The position numbers and the translations under genes are program-made. A stretch of 64,000 nucleotides of DNA from an uncultured Bacteroidia bacterium (lineage in GTDB: Bacteria > Bacteroidota > Bacteroidia > Bacteroidales > UBA932), in NCBI GenBank assembly GCA_902794005.1, contig CADBFO010000006.1:1-64000 (forward strand). Direction: 5' to 3'. Position 1 is the stretch's first letter. Each line of letters opens with the position of its first letter. Positions 42,189 through 50,841 of the stretch are shown here, piece after piece. The notes under the pieces were generated by a model that saw nothing but the letters and a program-made list of their open reading frames with translations, searched no databases and was not told the origin of the DNA.

Positions 42189-42566
42189 GGGGGTGTTTTG
42201 GTTTTGACAGCGCTGATGCTGGACGGTAAGCATGTCGGGCCTCGGAACCTGTCCCGTAAAACGCAGATTCCAAAAAATCAGTTGCTCGCTGCTTAATTTG
42301 CCAAGCAAATTAGCTTAATCCGCGACGCCAAGGCTGCGCCGCCGACGAGTATCCCTCGGACCTTCCGCCTCTTAAGGGCCGATCAAGGGGTATCATCCAT
42401 TTGAGGCTGCTCCGGTGGACGCCTTTAAAGCCGGCTAAGCCTTAAAGGCTAAGGGATGCTTCGCCCGCCTTCCGGCAGGGCCTCCTCGAAAACCAAAGGA
42501 AGGATAAGCATGTAGAAAGCCGCCTGGTGCGACGTTTGGACAGCGGTTCGAGTCCGCTCACCTCCA
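42189..42566 (+). ncRNA. ssrA: Transfer-messenger RNA
   Basis: The 5' end GGGGGTG pairs with CACCTCC (42559-42565) to form the acceptor stem; GTTTTGACAGCG near the 5' end and GGTTCGAGTCC (T arm) at 42545-42555 are diagnostic. The CCA end is not encoded after the discriminator A at 42566. A tag frame ends CTC GCT GCT TAA (42285-42296), giving Leu-Ala-Ala-stop; read backwards it is TQIPKNQLLAA, so the tag ends LLAA, not the usual ALAA. The resume codon is uncertain. It rescues stalled ribosomes with SmpB. Confidence 0.93.
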
Positions 42567-42618
42567 CTTGAAATGGGTCTGACTAAAAAGATCCTTCGAT
42601 GACGGTTTCGGCACCTTG

Positions 42619-42948
42619 CTATTTGAGGATGAGTTCCTGAATGAAGCCGACGGTGCGGTTATCGGCCGTAAAAAGAGTGTCTTCCGACAGGAAGGCATTC
42701 ATTTTTTCAATGAGGGCATCTTTTTGAAAATACAGCTGGTTCCGGATGACGGACGATTTGAGGGTGATGTAAAGCTTGCCCCCACGGTAGAAACGCTTGA
42801 TGGTGAAAGGGCCGGCGCCGGAACAGGCGTCCCAGGCGGCGAAAACACGCTGAGTATTGAGTCCCGCGCTCAGTTTCATGGACTTGATGAATTCTTCCAC
42901 CACCTTGTCCATGCCGATGGCCTCTTTCCTGTGAATCTGAACCGCCAT
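42619..42948 (-). CDS. DUF721/DciA-type protein
   Basis: 109 residues of the DUF721 family: FIKSMKLSAGLNTQRVFAAWDACSG and LYITLKSSVIRNQLYFQKDALIEKMNAFL. DciA members help load the replicative helicase DnaB. It follows recF by three bases on the same strand, the arrangement seen near replication genes in many bacteria. Bacteroidota DUF721 proteins are short like this one, and a true helicase-loading role is inferred from the family. Confidence 0.82.
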   Translation of the reverse strand: MAVQIHRKEAIGMDKVVEEFIKSMKLSAGLNTQRVFAAWDACSGAGPFTIKRFYRGGKLYITLKSSVIRNQLYFQKDALIEKMNAFLSEDTLFTADNRTVGFIQELILK

Positions 42949-42951
42949 GCC

Positions 42952-44046
42952 CTACATCTTCGTAAATTCACCGGCCGAAGCCTTGAAATAGGCCCGGTCG
43001 TCCGTCATGCGGTCCACAATGCCCGACAGGCGGGCCGAGTCCGTATCCGTGATGAAAATCTGCCCGAAGTCCGCTCCGGCCACCATGCCGATGAGATTGG
43101 AAATACGGTCCAAGTCCAGTTTGTCAAAAACATCGTCCAGCAGCAGCATGGGGGCAAAACCGTAAGAGCGCTTCATGATTTCATACTGCGCAAACTTGAG
43201 GGCCACCAGGAAAGACTTCTGCTGTCCCTGGGAACCGGCGCGTCGGATGGGATGGCCGTTCATCGCGAAGAGGAAATCGTCCCTCTGGACGCCGGAGGAA
43301 GTATAACGCAACCTGAAGTCTTGCTCCCGGTGAGCTGCAAAAACATCTATCAACGAAGCGTTTGACAAATCAGACTTATACTCTATTGACACCTCTTCCC
43401 CACCTCCTGAAATGAGCCGGTAGTAGTCTGCCACCACAGGCCTGAGTTCCTCTGCAAGCCGGGCGCGGGCCTCATGGATGGAGGCAGCCGGGGCAAGCAT
43501 GCGCTCGTCGATGACAGCCAGAAGGGCCTGATCAGGAGCGGCCTCTTTAAGCATCCGGTTGCGCTGCGCCAGAAGACGGTTGTAGCACTGGACGGCGGCA
43601 AGATACTCGCGGTCCATCTGCGAAAGAACGGCATTGGACAGGCGGCGACGCTCCTCGCCAGACTCGCTCACAAGGGCGATATCCCCCGGAGAAACCATTA
43701 CGACGGGCAGCGTGCCGATATGTTCTCCCATGCGGGTATAAGGCTTCTCGTCCCTTACCAGTTTCTTGCCCTCCCGGGAGACCTTCAAGGCGAAACGGGA
43801 CTCCAGTCCGTTCTCCATCAAGTAGTTGCCGCCCAGGGTGAAGCCGTCCGTCCCATAGCGGAAATTGACGGCATCCGGGGCCGGAAAAGCGCTTTTGGTC
43901 ATGGAAAGATAGTAGATGGCGTCCAGCAGATTGGTCTTCCCTTCCCCGTTGTTTCCACTGATACAGTTTACGTTGGGACTGAAGCCAAGTTCCTGAAAAG
44001 AGATGTTCCGGAAGTCCTGTACTACTATTTTCTTCAAAGAAGGCAT
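42952..44046 (-). CDS. recF: DNA replication and repair protein RecF
   Basis: 364 residues. Walker A is GNNGEGKTNLLDAIYYL near residue 30, the ABC-type signature is GSQGQQKSFLVALKFAQ near 271 and Walker B is MLLLDDVFDKLD near 300. It binds single/double-strand DNA junctions and helps load RecA at gaps. It is followed by the DUF721 gene and divergent from the TPR membrane protein. Confidence 0.95.
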   Translation of the reverse strand: MPSLKKIVVQDFRNISFQELGFSPNVNCISGNNGEGKTNLLDAIYYLSMTKSAFPAPDAVNFRYGTDGFTLGGNYLMENGLESRFALKVSREGKKLVRDEKPYTRMGEHIGTLPVVMVSPGDIALVSESGEERRRLSNAVLSQMDREYLAAVQCYNRLLAQRNRMLKEAAPDQALLAVIDERMLAPAASIHEARARLAEELRPVVADYYRLISGGGEEVSIEYKSDLSNASLIDVFAAHREQDFRLRYTSSGVQRDDFLFAMNGHPIRRAGSQGQQKSFLVALKFAQYEIMKRSYGFAPMLLLDDVFDKLDLDRISNLIGMVAGADFGQIFITDTDSARLSGIVDRMTDDRAYFKASAGEFTKM

Positions 44047-44065
44047 GAGAGAAGCTTTATATGGA

Positions 44066-44096
44066 TTGCAAATATATAATATTTTTTGTAAATTTG
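44066..44096. promoter_or_regulatory. Overlapping divergent promoters of recF and the TPR gene
   Basis: Minus strand TATATTTG (44076-44069) serves recF (ATG 44046). Plus strand TTG (44066-44068) and TAAATTTG (44089-44096) serve the TPR gene (ATG 44131). The plus -33 element abuts the minus -7 element, so the two may compete. Confidence 0.6.
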
Positions 44097-44130
44097 CAGG
44101 CTCAAAAGCTAATTAAAATCAACAAATATT

Positions 44131-44811
44131 ATGGCAAAAGTTACCAAAACCGAGGAAGAGGTGCGTCAGCAGAACATGGCTGAGGCCGTTTCCAAAACAG
44201 AAGCTTTTTTCAAGAAGTATGGCAATATCCTCTATGGCTGCATCATCGCCGTCCTGCTGATTGCCCTGGCCATCCTGGCCTACAACCGTTTCATCCTGCA
44301 GCCCAAGAAGCAGCAGGCCATGGACCAGATGGTTCGTGCGGAACGTTGGTTCGATGCCGGCGAATATGAACTCGCCCTCACCGGAGACAGCAACGACCTG
44401 GGTCTCGAAGACATCATCGCCCAGTACGGCTCCAAGGCTCCCGAGGCCGTTTATATGTATGCCGGTGTCGCAAAACTCCGCACCGGAGCCTATGAGGAGG
44501 CCATCAGCTACCTCAAGAAATACAACGGTAAGGATCCCATGATGCTGGCCCGCGCACAGGCCTGTATCGGAGACTGCTACGTGGAGCTCCAGGACTACGC
44601 TTCCGCCATCGACTATTTCACCAAGGCCGCCAAGACCACGGACAATGCATTTGCCGCCGCTTATCTCCTGAAGGCCGGTACCGCCGCCGAAGCCGCCGGC
44701 AACAAGCAGCAGGCCCTTTCCTTCTACAAGGAAATCAAGGACAAGTGGGGCGCCGCTCCGGAGGCCATGGAAATTGACAAGTACATCAACCGTATCGAAA
44801 TCGCCGAATAA
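44131..44811 (+). CDS. Membrane-anchored TPR protein (YfgM-like)
   Basis: 226 residues. A cytoplasmic N-terminus (MAKVTKTEEEVRQQNM) is followed by one membrane helix (about 31-52, ILYGCIIAVLLIALAILAY) and three or four TPRs (EAVYMYAGVAKLRTGAYEEAISYLKKY, ARAQACIGDCYVELQDYASAIDYFTKA, AAYLLKAGTAAEAAGNKQQALSFYKE). The topology matches YfgM, a periplasmic chaperone partner of the Sec translocon. Two bases separate it from yebC. Confidence 0.82.
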   Translation: MAKVTKTEEEVRQQNMAEAVSKTEAFFKKYGNILYGCIIAVLLIALAILAYNRFILQPKKQQAMDQMVRAERWFDAGEYELALTGDSNDLGLEDIIAQYGSKAPEAVYMYAGVAKLRTGAYEEAISYLKKYNGKDPMMLARAQACIGDCYVELQDYASAIDYFTKAAKTTDNAFAAAYLLKAGTAAEAAGNKQQALSFYKEIKDKWGAAPEAMEIDKYINRIEIAE

Positions 44812-44813
44812 TT

Positions 44814-45569
44814 ATGGGAAGAGCGTTTGAATTCCGCAAGGAGCGCAAGATGAAGCGCTGGGGCCACATGGCCAAGACCTTTACCAAACTGGGCAAGGAA
44901 ATCACCATCGCCGTCAAACAGGGCGGTGCGGAAGTCACCGGCAATCCCCGCCTCCGCGCCCTCATCGCCGAGGCCAAGGCCGAGCAGATGCCCAAGGAAA
45001 ATATCGAGCGCGCCATCAAAAAAGCCACCGAGGCCAAGACCGGAGATTTCAAGGAAATCATCTACGAAGGCTTCGGGCCCTTCGGTATCGCCTGCCTGGT
45101 AGAGGCCGCCACGGACAACAACACCCGTACCGTGGCCAATGTCCGCAGCTATTTCACCAAATGCGGCGGTTCTCTCCAGACCAGCGGCAGCGTGGCTTTC
45201 ATGTTCGACCACAAATGCGTGTTCCGCATCAAGGAAGATCCTGCCAAACCCATCGACGTGGATGAATTGGAACTTGAGCTCATCGACTTCGGTGCAGAAG
45301 AAGTTTTCAAGCAGGAAGTGGAAGACGAGAACGAGAATGTGACGGTGGAAATCTCCATTTATGGAGACTACTCCGCCTACGGCCAAATCCAGAAATTCAT
45401 TGAGGAGAAAGGCTTTGAACTCGTTTCCGGCGGTTTCGAACAGATACCAAACGTTGAACTGAAGGAAGTGAACGCCGAACAGCGTGCCACCCTCGAAAAA
45501 CTCATCGGCCTTTTGGAGGATGACGATGACGTTACCAACGTCTACACCACCATGGCTCCCGAGGCCTGA
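44814..45569 (+). CDS. yebC: YebC/PmpR-family protein
   Basis: 251 residues, full length. It starts MGRAFEFRKERKMKRWGHMAKTFTKLGKEITIA, close to the family's GHSKW...RK opening, and has NPRLRALIAEAKAEQMPKENIERAIKKA and YEGFGPFGIACLVEAATDNNTRTVANVRSYF. YebC proteins have been described as transcription regulators and, more recently, as ribosome-associated factors that relieve stalling. It is between the TPR gene and an esterase, with gaps of two bases each side. Confidence 0.93.
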   Translation: MGRAFEFRKERKMKRWGHMAKTFTKLGKEITIAVKQGGAEVTGNPRLRALIAEAKAEQMPKENIERAIKKATEAKTGDFKEIIYEGFGPFGIACLVEAATDNNTRTVANVRSYFTKCGGSLQTSGSVAFMFDHKCVFRIKEDPAKPIDVDELELELIDFGAEEVFKQEVEDENENVTVEISIYGDYSAYGQIQKFIEEKGFELVSGGFEQIPNVELKEVNAEQRATLEKLIGLLEDDDDVTNVYTTMAPEA

Positions 45570-45571
45570 AA

Positions 45572-46483
45572 ATGCGACGAAGTCAGTTAATTGTTCCATT
45601 ACTTATGATTCTCACTGTGTCGTCCTGCGGCATAGTGAGATTTCGTAATGCTCCCACTTATCATGCGGGTCCTCCCTATCAGAAGGGCTACGAGCAAAAA
45701 GGATTCGTGGAAGAGATTGTTTACGACTGCAGCGTTCCCGGACCGTCGCAACGGCGCATGATTGTCTATCTCCCCCACGACTACTATCAGACGTCGAAAA
45801 GGTATCCGGTTTTCTACCTGCTTCATGGAGCCCGCGGTTATGAAACCTCGTGGATCAGGAAGGGACGCGTGTATGAATCCACGGACAGCCTGGTGGCTGC
45901 CGGCCTGGCCGTTCCCTGCATCGTGGTAATGCCCAACGTGAACCAGTACAACGATGATGAGGATTTTGAAAACAGCCGGTTCAAGGATGCGTTCGAATCC
46001 ATCTTCGAAGTGGACGGGACGGTGGAATACGCATTTGTCAAAGATGTGGTAATGCGGGTGGACAGCCTGTACCGGACCATACCGGACCGGAAACACAGAG
46101 CCATTGCAGGCCTCTCTATCGGCGGATACCAGAGCATCTATTTCGGAGCCAACCATCCGGACGTATTCGGCTTTATCGGCGCGTTTTCTCCGTATATGTG
46201 GAGCATCGGCAAAGCCACCCCCTATCGCAGGGAGTTCTACGGAAAGCTTCACGAAAGGATGGGGCTTCAATACGGGAACCTCCCCCCGGAAGGCTATTAT
46301 CTCTATGCCGGCAAGTGGGACATCATGCGTCCTTCCACCCTCAAACTGCATTACTACATGACCCGCAAAGGGTATCGGCACGAATATACCCGCTTTCCGG
46401 GCTCGCACGACTGGAAGAACGGATGGATAGAGGAATACCAGGATATGCTGCAACGTGTTTTCAAACCCCAGGATCGACAATGA
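45572..46483 (+). CDS. Esterase D-type alpha/beta hydrolase, lipoprotein
   Basis: 303 residues. Signal peptide with lipobox VSSC, Cys at 19. The fold is that of feruloyl/putative esterases: YPVFYLLHGARGYETSW near 70, nucleophile in GLSIGGYQS near 181 and catalytic His in FPGSHDWKNGW near 278. It probably removes acyl groups from a carbohydrate at the cell surface. It overlaps the following glycosyltransferase start by four bases, linking it to the downstream cassette. Substrate unknown. Confidence 0.82.
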   Translation: MRRSQLIVPLLMILTVSSCGIVRFRNAPTYHAGPPYQKGYEQKGFVEEIVYDCSVPGPSQRRMIVYLPHDYYQTSKRYPVFYLLHGARGYETSWIRKGRVYESTDSLVAAGLAVPCIVVMPNVNQYNDDEDFENSRFKDAFESIFEVDGTVEYAFVKDVVMRVDSLYRTIPDRKHRAIAGLSIGGYQSIYFGANHPDVFGFIGAFSPYMWSIGKATPYRREFYGKLHERMGLQYGNLPPEGYYLYAGKWDIMRPSTLKLHYYMTRKGYRHEYTRFPGSHDWKNGWIEEYQDMLQRVFKPQDRQ

Positions 46484-47664
46484 AAATATTATTTGTACTC
46501 AATAGTTTTTTCGCAAGCGGAAATGGACTGTCCTCCTCGGCAAGAAGGACGGTGGCCTATCTCAAGCAGGCCGGGCACGATGTCCGTGTCATGTCCGGTC
46601 CCCATCCGAATGACCCGAAAACAGAGCCGGATTATCTCCTGAAAGAATACATCTTCCCCATTGTTCATCCCATCATCAAGGCCCAGGGCTATCATTTTGC
46701 CCAAAGCAATCTTCCCCTGATGGAAGAGGCCGCCCGCTGGGCCGATATCGTCCATCTTGAAGAGCCGTTCGTGATTGAGGACCGGATGCTGCACATCTGT
46801 GAGAGACTGGGAAAACCCGTCACGGCCACTTATCACCTGCATCCGGAAAACATCACCCATTCCCTGGGACCGCTGCGTCACTGGAAAGGCCTCAACCGGA
46901 TCATTCTCCGTGCCTGGAGAAACCACACGTTCAACCACTGTGAATACGTACAGTGTCCCTCGGAGAATGTTCTGGACCGTCTGCGCCGCTATCATATCCA
47001 TGCCAAACTGGAGCTTATCTCCAACGGGATCGTCCCGGACAAGTGCATCCGGGAAGAGAATCCTCCCGAGGATTATGAAAAACCGGACCGTCCGCTGAAG
47101 CTGGTCTATATCGGCCGGCTCTCCAAGGAAAAAGATCAGACGACGCTGCTGGAAGCCATGCGGCACAGCCATTTTGCAAAACGTATCCAGCTGCATTTTG
47201 CGGGCAAGGGCCCCTCGGAAAAAGCCCTCCGTCGCAAAGCCCGCAGGCTCGTCGAAGACGGTGTTCTCACCTACGAACCGGTCTTCACTTTCGAAAACAG
47301 CGACGGGCTGCGCGAACTGGCCGCCGGTGCCGACCTCTGCATCCACTGCGCCACTATCGAAGTGGAAGGGCTGTCCATCATGGAAGCCATGCAGCAGGGT
47401 GCCGTTCCCATCATCGCCCAAGGCCGATACAGCGGCACCGCACAGTTTGCCATCGACCGCCACTGTGTTTTCCCGGAAAGAAATCCGGAGGCGCTTGCCC
47501 ACCGCATCGACTACTGGCTGTCCCATCCCGGCAAACGCTGGAAAACGGGCTGGGAATACGTCGAACACATGGAGAACTACGACATCCGGAAATCCGTCGA
47601 AAAACTGGTACAAATGTTCCGGAAGGCCATTGAACAGAAAAAAGGAAGCCAAGCAAGCATATAA
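46480..47664 (+). CDS. Glycosyltransferase family 4
   Basis: 394 residues, GT-B fold. The ATG at 46480 gives MKILFVLNSFFASGNGLSSSARRTVAYL, with the glycine-rich acceptor loop; YIGRLSKEKDQTTLLEAM near 205 opens the donor domain and EVEGLSIMEAMQQGAVP near 300 is the EX7E donor-binding motif. It transfers an activated sugar with retention. It sits between the esterase (ATGA overlap) and the HprK-like kinase (two-base gap). The sugar and acceptor are unknown. Confidence 0.88.
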   Translation: MKILFVLNSFFASGNGLSSSARRTVAYLKQAGHDVRVMSGPHPNDPKTEPDYLLKEYIFPIVHPIIKAQGYHFAQSNLPLMEEAARWADIVHLEEPFVIEDRMLHICERLGKPVTATYHLHPENITHSLGPLRHWKGLNRIILRAWRNHTFNHCEYVQCPSENVLDRLRRYHIHAKLELISNGIVPDKCIREENPPEDYEKPDRPLKLVYIGRLSKEKDQTTLLEAMRHSHFAKRIQLHFAGKGPSEKALRRKARRLVEDGVLTYEPVFTFENSDGLRELAAGADLCIHCATIEVEGLSIMEAMQQGAVPIIAQGRYSGTAQFAIDRHCVFPERNPEALAHRIDYWLSHPGKRWKTGWEYVEHMENYDIRKSVEKLVQMFRKAIEQKKGSQASI

Positions 47665-47666
47665 TC

Positions 47667-48527
47667 ATGCACGACATTCACTCATATCAAGTGGCCGGGT
47701 TCCGCTTCACCATAGAGGGGCCCCTGCCCTCCGTACCCAACCTGACGCCGTTCCTGTCCGAAGAGGGGGAAAACCTCTTCCGTCTGGAACTGGTTTCCAG
47801 CATGGCCCCCGCCGTTTCCTCGCCCGTTTTCAAGACGGAAGACGGCCCCGGTTTCCCCGAGATTGCCATCGACACGCTGGAGGAAGGAGGATACCGCTTC
47901 CGCATGCGTCCCCTCCCCGGGAAACCCCTGGCGGCGGAACTCCGCACCAGCCCCGATTTCACCCGGGCGCAGCTGCTCTTTCTGGGAGAAGACCATTCCT
48001 TCGCCCTGAATAATTCGCTCATGCTGCTGTTCGCTTTTGCATCGGCCTGTCACGGAGCGCTGGAAATGCATTCTTCCGTTGTCATGAACGAGGGAAAGGG
48101 ATACCTTTTCCTGGGCAAGAGCGGAACCGGAAAGAGTACCCACAGCAGCCTCTGGCTCAAGCACATCCCGGGAACGGAACTCCTGAACGACGACAATCCC
48201 ATCCTCCGTCTGATGCCGGACGGGACCGCCCGCGTTTACGGCTCTCCCTGGAGCGGAAAAACGCCCTGCTACAAAAATATGGAGGTTCCTGCGGGAGCCG
48301 TCGTGCGCATCCGCCAGGCTCCTTACAACAAAATAGAGCGTCTTTCCGGTATCCAGGCATACGCCTCCCTGATGGCGTCGGCCTCCTCCTTCCGCCCGTT
48401 CAAAGAACTGGCCGAAGGCTGGCACCGGACACTGGAGGGACTGGTTGCGGTCCTCCCCTGCTATGTATTGGATTGCCTGCCCGATCAGGCCGCCGCAGAA
48501 CTTTGTTACAAAACGGTCCATGGATAA
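47667..48527 (+). CDS. HPr kinase-like P-loop kinase of a RiPP-type cassette
   Basis: 286 residues. The C-terminal two thirds resemble the HprK/PckA kinase core: FLGKSGTGKSTHSSLW (Walker A near 149-157), LLNDDNPILRL near 170 and YGSPWSGKTPCY near 188. The N-terminal part (about 1-100) is unlike true HprK, so this belongs to the HprK-related kinases found beside PqqD and S24/S26 genes in peptide clusters, some of which phosphorylate a peptide. It overlaps the peptidase gene by eight bases. The target is unknown. Confidence 0.78.
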   Translation: MHDIHSYQVAGFRFTIEGPLPSVPNLTPFLSEEGENLFRLELVSSMAPAVSSPVFKTEDGPGFPEIAIDTLEEGGYRFRMRPLPGKPLAAELRTSPDFTRAQLLFLGEDHSFALNNSLMLLFAFASACHGALEMHSSVVMNEGKGYLFLGKSGTGKSTHSSLWLKHIPGTELLNDDNPILRLMPDGTARVYGSPWSGKTPCYKNMEVPAGAVVRIRQAPYNKIERLSGIQAYASLMASASSFRPFKELAEGWHRTLEGLVAVLPCYVLDCLPDQAAAELCYKTVHG

Positions 48528-48939
48528 ACGAACCATCGCCAACGAGGTGTTGCTGGAAGACGCCGCAACCCTGATGAATGAAGGACGCGAGATTACGCTC
48601 ACGCCCCTTGGCAACAGCATGCTTCCCTTTATCCGTGGCGGCAAGGATGCCGTGCGCCTGCGCAAGAACCCTTCCGTCTCCGTCGGAGACATCATCCTGG
48701 TCCGCCTCCCGGGCCGATATGTCCTGCACCGGCTCATCCGCATGGAAGGAGACCGTCTTACCCTCATGGGAGACGGGAACATCGCAGGAACGGAATCCTG
48801 CACGTCGGAAGACGTCCTGGGCACGGTGACGGCCATCCTGCGGGGAGGAAAAGAAATCAAGCCCGGGGACGGACGCCTATGGCGACGCCTCCTGCCTGTC
48901 AGAAGATATATTTTAGCCATTTACAGAAGACTGATATGA
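48520..48939 (+). CDS. S24/S26-type (signal-peptidase-like) peptidase
   Basis: 139 residues. LTPLGNSMLPFIRGGKDAVRL near 29-49 carries the catalytic Ser in the G-x-S-M-x-P box. RYVLHRLIRMEGDRLTLMGDGN near 72 has HR at the place of the general base, as in SipW-type (S26B) peptidases that use His in place of Lys. It has no clear N-terminal membrane anchor; a C-terminal RRYILAIYRRLI segment may touch the membrane. It lies between the kinase (eight-base overlap) and PqqD (ATGA overlap), suggesting leader cleavage of a peptide substrate. Confidence 0.78.
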   Translation: MDKRTIANEVLLEDAATLMNEGREITLTPLGNSMLPFIRGGKDAVRLRKNPSVSVGDIILVRLPGRYVLHRLIRMEGDRLTLMGDGNIAGTESCTSEDVLGTVTAILRGGKEIKPGDGRLWRRLLPVRRYILAIYRRLI

Positions 48940-49205
48940 AAATCAAAGAAGGTTTTATTCTGCGCACCATCTGCGGAGAACATGTAGTTGTGGGCGAAGG
49001 CATCGCCCAGGTGAATTTCAACAAGATGCTGTCCCTGAACGAATCCGCCGCCTATCTCTGGAAAGAGGCGGAGGGAAAGGAATTTACCCGCGAAACGCTT
49101 ATCACGCTCCTGCTGGACAAGTATGACGTATCCCGGGAGCAAGCCGCCGAGGACGTAGATAAACTGGTCTGCACCTGGATTAAGGAAGGCGTAGTCTGCG
49201 AGTAA
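48936..49205 (+). CDS. PqqD-family peptide-recognition protein
   Basis: 89 residues, standard for PqqD/RRE proteins, which bind the leader of a ribosomal peptide and present it to enzymes. The family pattern is visible in MLSLNESAAYLWKEAEGKEFTRETLITLLLDKYDVSREQAAEDVDKLVCTW, an N-terminal beta sheet then three helices. The start at 48936 overlaps the peptidase stop (ATGA). The ABC exporter begins two bases after it. No precursor peptide frame is seen in the tightly packed cassette. Confidence 0.88.
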   Translation: MKIKEGFILRTICGEHVVVGEGIAQVNFNKMLSLNESAAYLWKEAEGKEFTRETLITLLLDKYDVSREQAAEDVDKLVCTWIKEGVVCE

Positions 49206-49207
49206 AC

Positions 49208-50827
49208 ATGAAGAGTTTCAAGGCATGCGTCAGGACCGTCTGGTCCCTTTCCCGCCCCGTGAGGTGGCGGGTGGCCGTCACCATCCTGGTGGGGGTGGTC
49301 CGCATCGCCGTATCCCTGAGTTTCGTCTGGGCGAGCAAATACCTGGTCGATATCGCCACGCACGTCAAAACCGATCCGCTGGGTCCGGCCATCGGCCTTT
49401 TTATCGGAATCCTTGCCACCCAGCTGGCCGCCATCATCTTCGCCGGCTGGTGGGACAGTTACAACCAGGTGAAGGCACAGAATCTCTTCCGGAAAAGCCT
49501 CTTCGGCCATGTGCTCAAGAGCCGCTGGGACGGACGGGAGCGCTTCCTTTCCGGAGACACCGTCAACCGGCTGGAGGAAGACATCCGCGTGGTATCGGAC
49601 CTTATCTGCGAACGCATCCCCGGGCTGGCCATCACCGTCGTGCAGCTGCTGGCCGCATCGGCCTACTTGCTGGTGCTGGCACCCAATCTGCTGTGGGTGC
49701 TCGTCATCCTGATGGGCGCCGCCGTCCTCGGATCCAAGATGTTCTTTCGCCAGATTCGGAAACTCATGTCCCACATCCGCGCCCGGGAGAGTGAAATGCA
49801 GCAGCTCATGCAGGAAAGCCTGCAGCACCGGGTACTGGTCCTTACGCTCACCCATGTCGATCGCGTCCTGGAGAAATTCGGCTGGTTACAGGCCGATGTC
49901 GAGGGGAACACCCGCAAACGGCTCAACTACAACGCCGTCGCCCGCGGGCTCATGTTCCTCGGCTTCCAGGCAGGCCATGCCGCCGCCTTCCTATGGGGCA
50001 TTTTCGGCATCCTGCACGGAACCGTCACCTACGGAACCATGACGGCCTTCCTGCAGCTGGTTTCCCAGGTGCAGCGGCCCATTGCGGAATTCGGCCGGCA
50101 GATTCCGGCCTTCATCACAGCCCTCACCTCGGTGGAAAGGCTCATGGAACTGCTGGAACTGGAAGAGGAGCCCGTTTCTGACGCCATCCGGCTCAGCGGC
50201 GCCCCGGAAGTGACGGTCAGCCACCTTTCCTACCGCTATCCGGACACTTCGGAGGAGGTGATCAAGGACTTCTCCTGCACCTTCCCCGCCGGCAGCCTCA
50301 CTGCCATCGCCGGGCCTACCGGTATCGGGAAAAGCACCCTCATCCGCTTGGTTCTGGGTCTGCTGAAACCCTCGGAAGGCAGTGTCACCATTGGTGGGAT
50401 TCCCGCTGGAAGCGCCCTGAGGGGCAATTTCATGTATATTCCGCAAGGCAACTCTCTCCTGAGCGGCACCATCCGGAGCAATCTTCAGCTGGCAGCCCCG
50501 CAGGCCACCGAGCAGCAGATGTACGAAGCCCTCGAAACCGCCATGGCCGGCTTTGTACGTGATCTCCCCTCCGCTTTGGACACCCCCTGCGGAGAAATCG
50601 GAAGCGGACTCAGCGAGGGGCAGGCACAGCGCATCGCCATCGCCCGGGCCCTCCTCCGCCCCGGCGGCATCCTCATCCTGGATGAAAGCACGTCGGCCCT
50701 GGACCCGTCCACCGAGCAAAGCCTGCTGGAGAACCTCCACAGCCGTTATCACGGAAAGAAAACCATCCTCTTCATCTCCCACAGGGAGGCCGTGACAAAA
50801 TATGCCGATCATATCGTCAACTTATAA
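49208..50827 (+). CDS. ABC-type exporter, fused membrane and ATPase domains
   Basis: 539 residues, a half-transporter. The membrane domain (about 1-310) has six helices; the nucleotide-binding domain has GPTGIGKST (Walker A, near 369), SGLSEGQAQR (signature, near 468), LILDEST (Walker B) and ISHRE (H-loop). It lacks an N-terminal C39 peptidase domain, which would fit a leader being cut by the separate S26-type peptidase. It would export the product of the kinase-peptidase-PqqD cassette. The signature is LSEGQ, not LSGGQ. Confidence 0.9.
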   Translation: MKSFKACVRTVWSLSRPVRWRVAVTILVGVVRIAVSLSFVWASKYLVDIATHVKTDPLGPAIGLFIGILATQLAAIIFAGWWDSYNQVKAQNLFRKSLFGHVLKSRWDGRERFLSGDTVNRLEEDIRVVSDLICERIPGLAITVVQLLAASAYLLVLAPNLLWVLVILMGAAVLGSKMFFRQIRKLMSHIRARESEMQQLMQESLQHRVLVLTLTHVDRVLEKFGWLQADVEGNTRKRLNYNAVARGLMFLGFQAGHAAAFLWGIFGILHGTVTYGTMTAFLQLVSQVQRPIAEFGRQIPAFITALTSVERLMELLELEEEPVSDAIRLSGAPEVTVSHLSYRYPDTSEEVIKDFSCTFPAGSLTAIAGPTGIGKSTLIRLVLGLLKPSEGSVTIGGIPAGSALRGNFMYIPQGNSLLSGTIRSNLQLAAPQATEQQMYEALETAMAGFVRDLPSALDTPCGEIGSGLSEGQAQRIAIARALLRPGGILILDESTSALDPSTEQSLLENLHSRYHGKKTILFISHREAVTKYADHIVNL

Positions 50828-50841
50828 CCAAACGTCTCATT

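Noticed and set aside
42567-42618. Terminator after the tmRNA
   Set aside because: I could not find a hairpin with a T run in these bases, so none is claimed.
46480-50827. Lasso-peptide biosynthetic cluster
   Set aside because: PqqD, kinase and exporter are present, but no asparagine-synthetase-like cyclase, B2 protease or precursor frame is seen, so the specific class is not supported.
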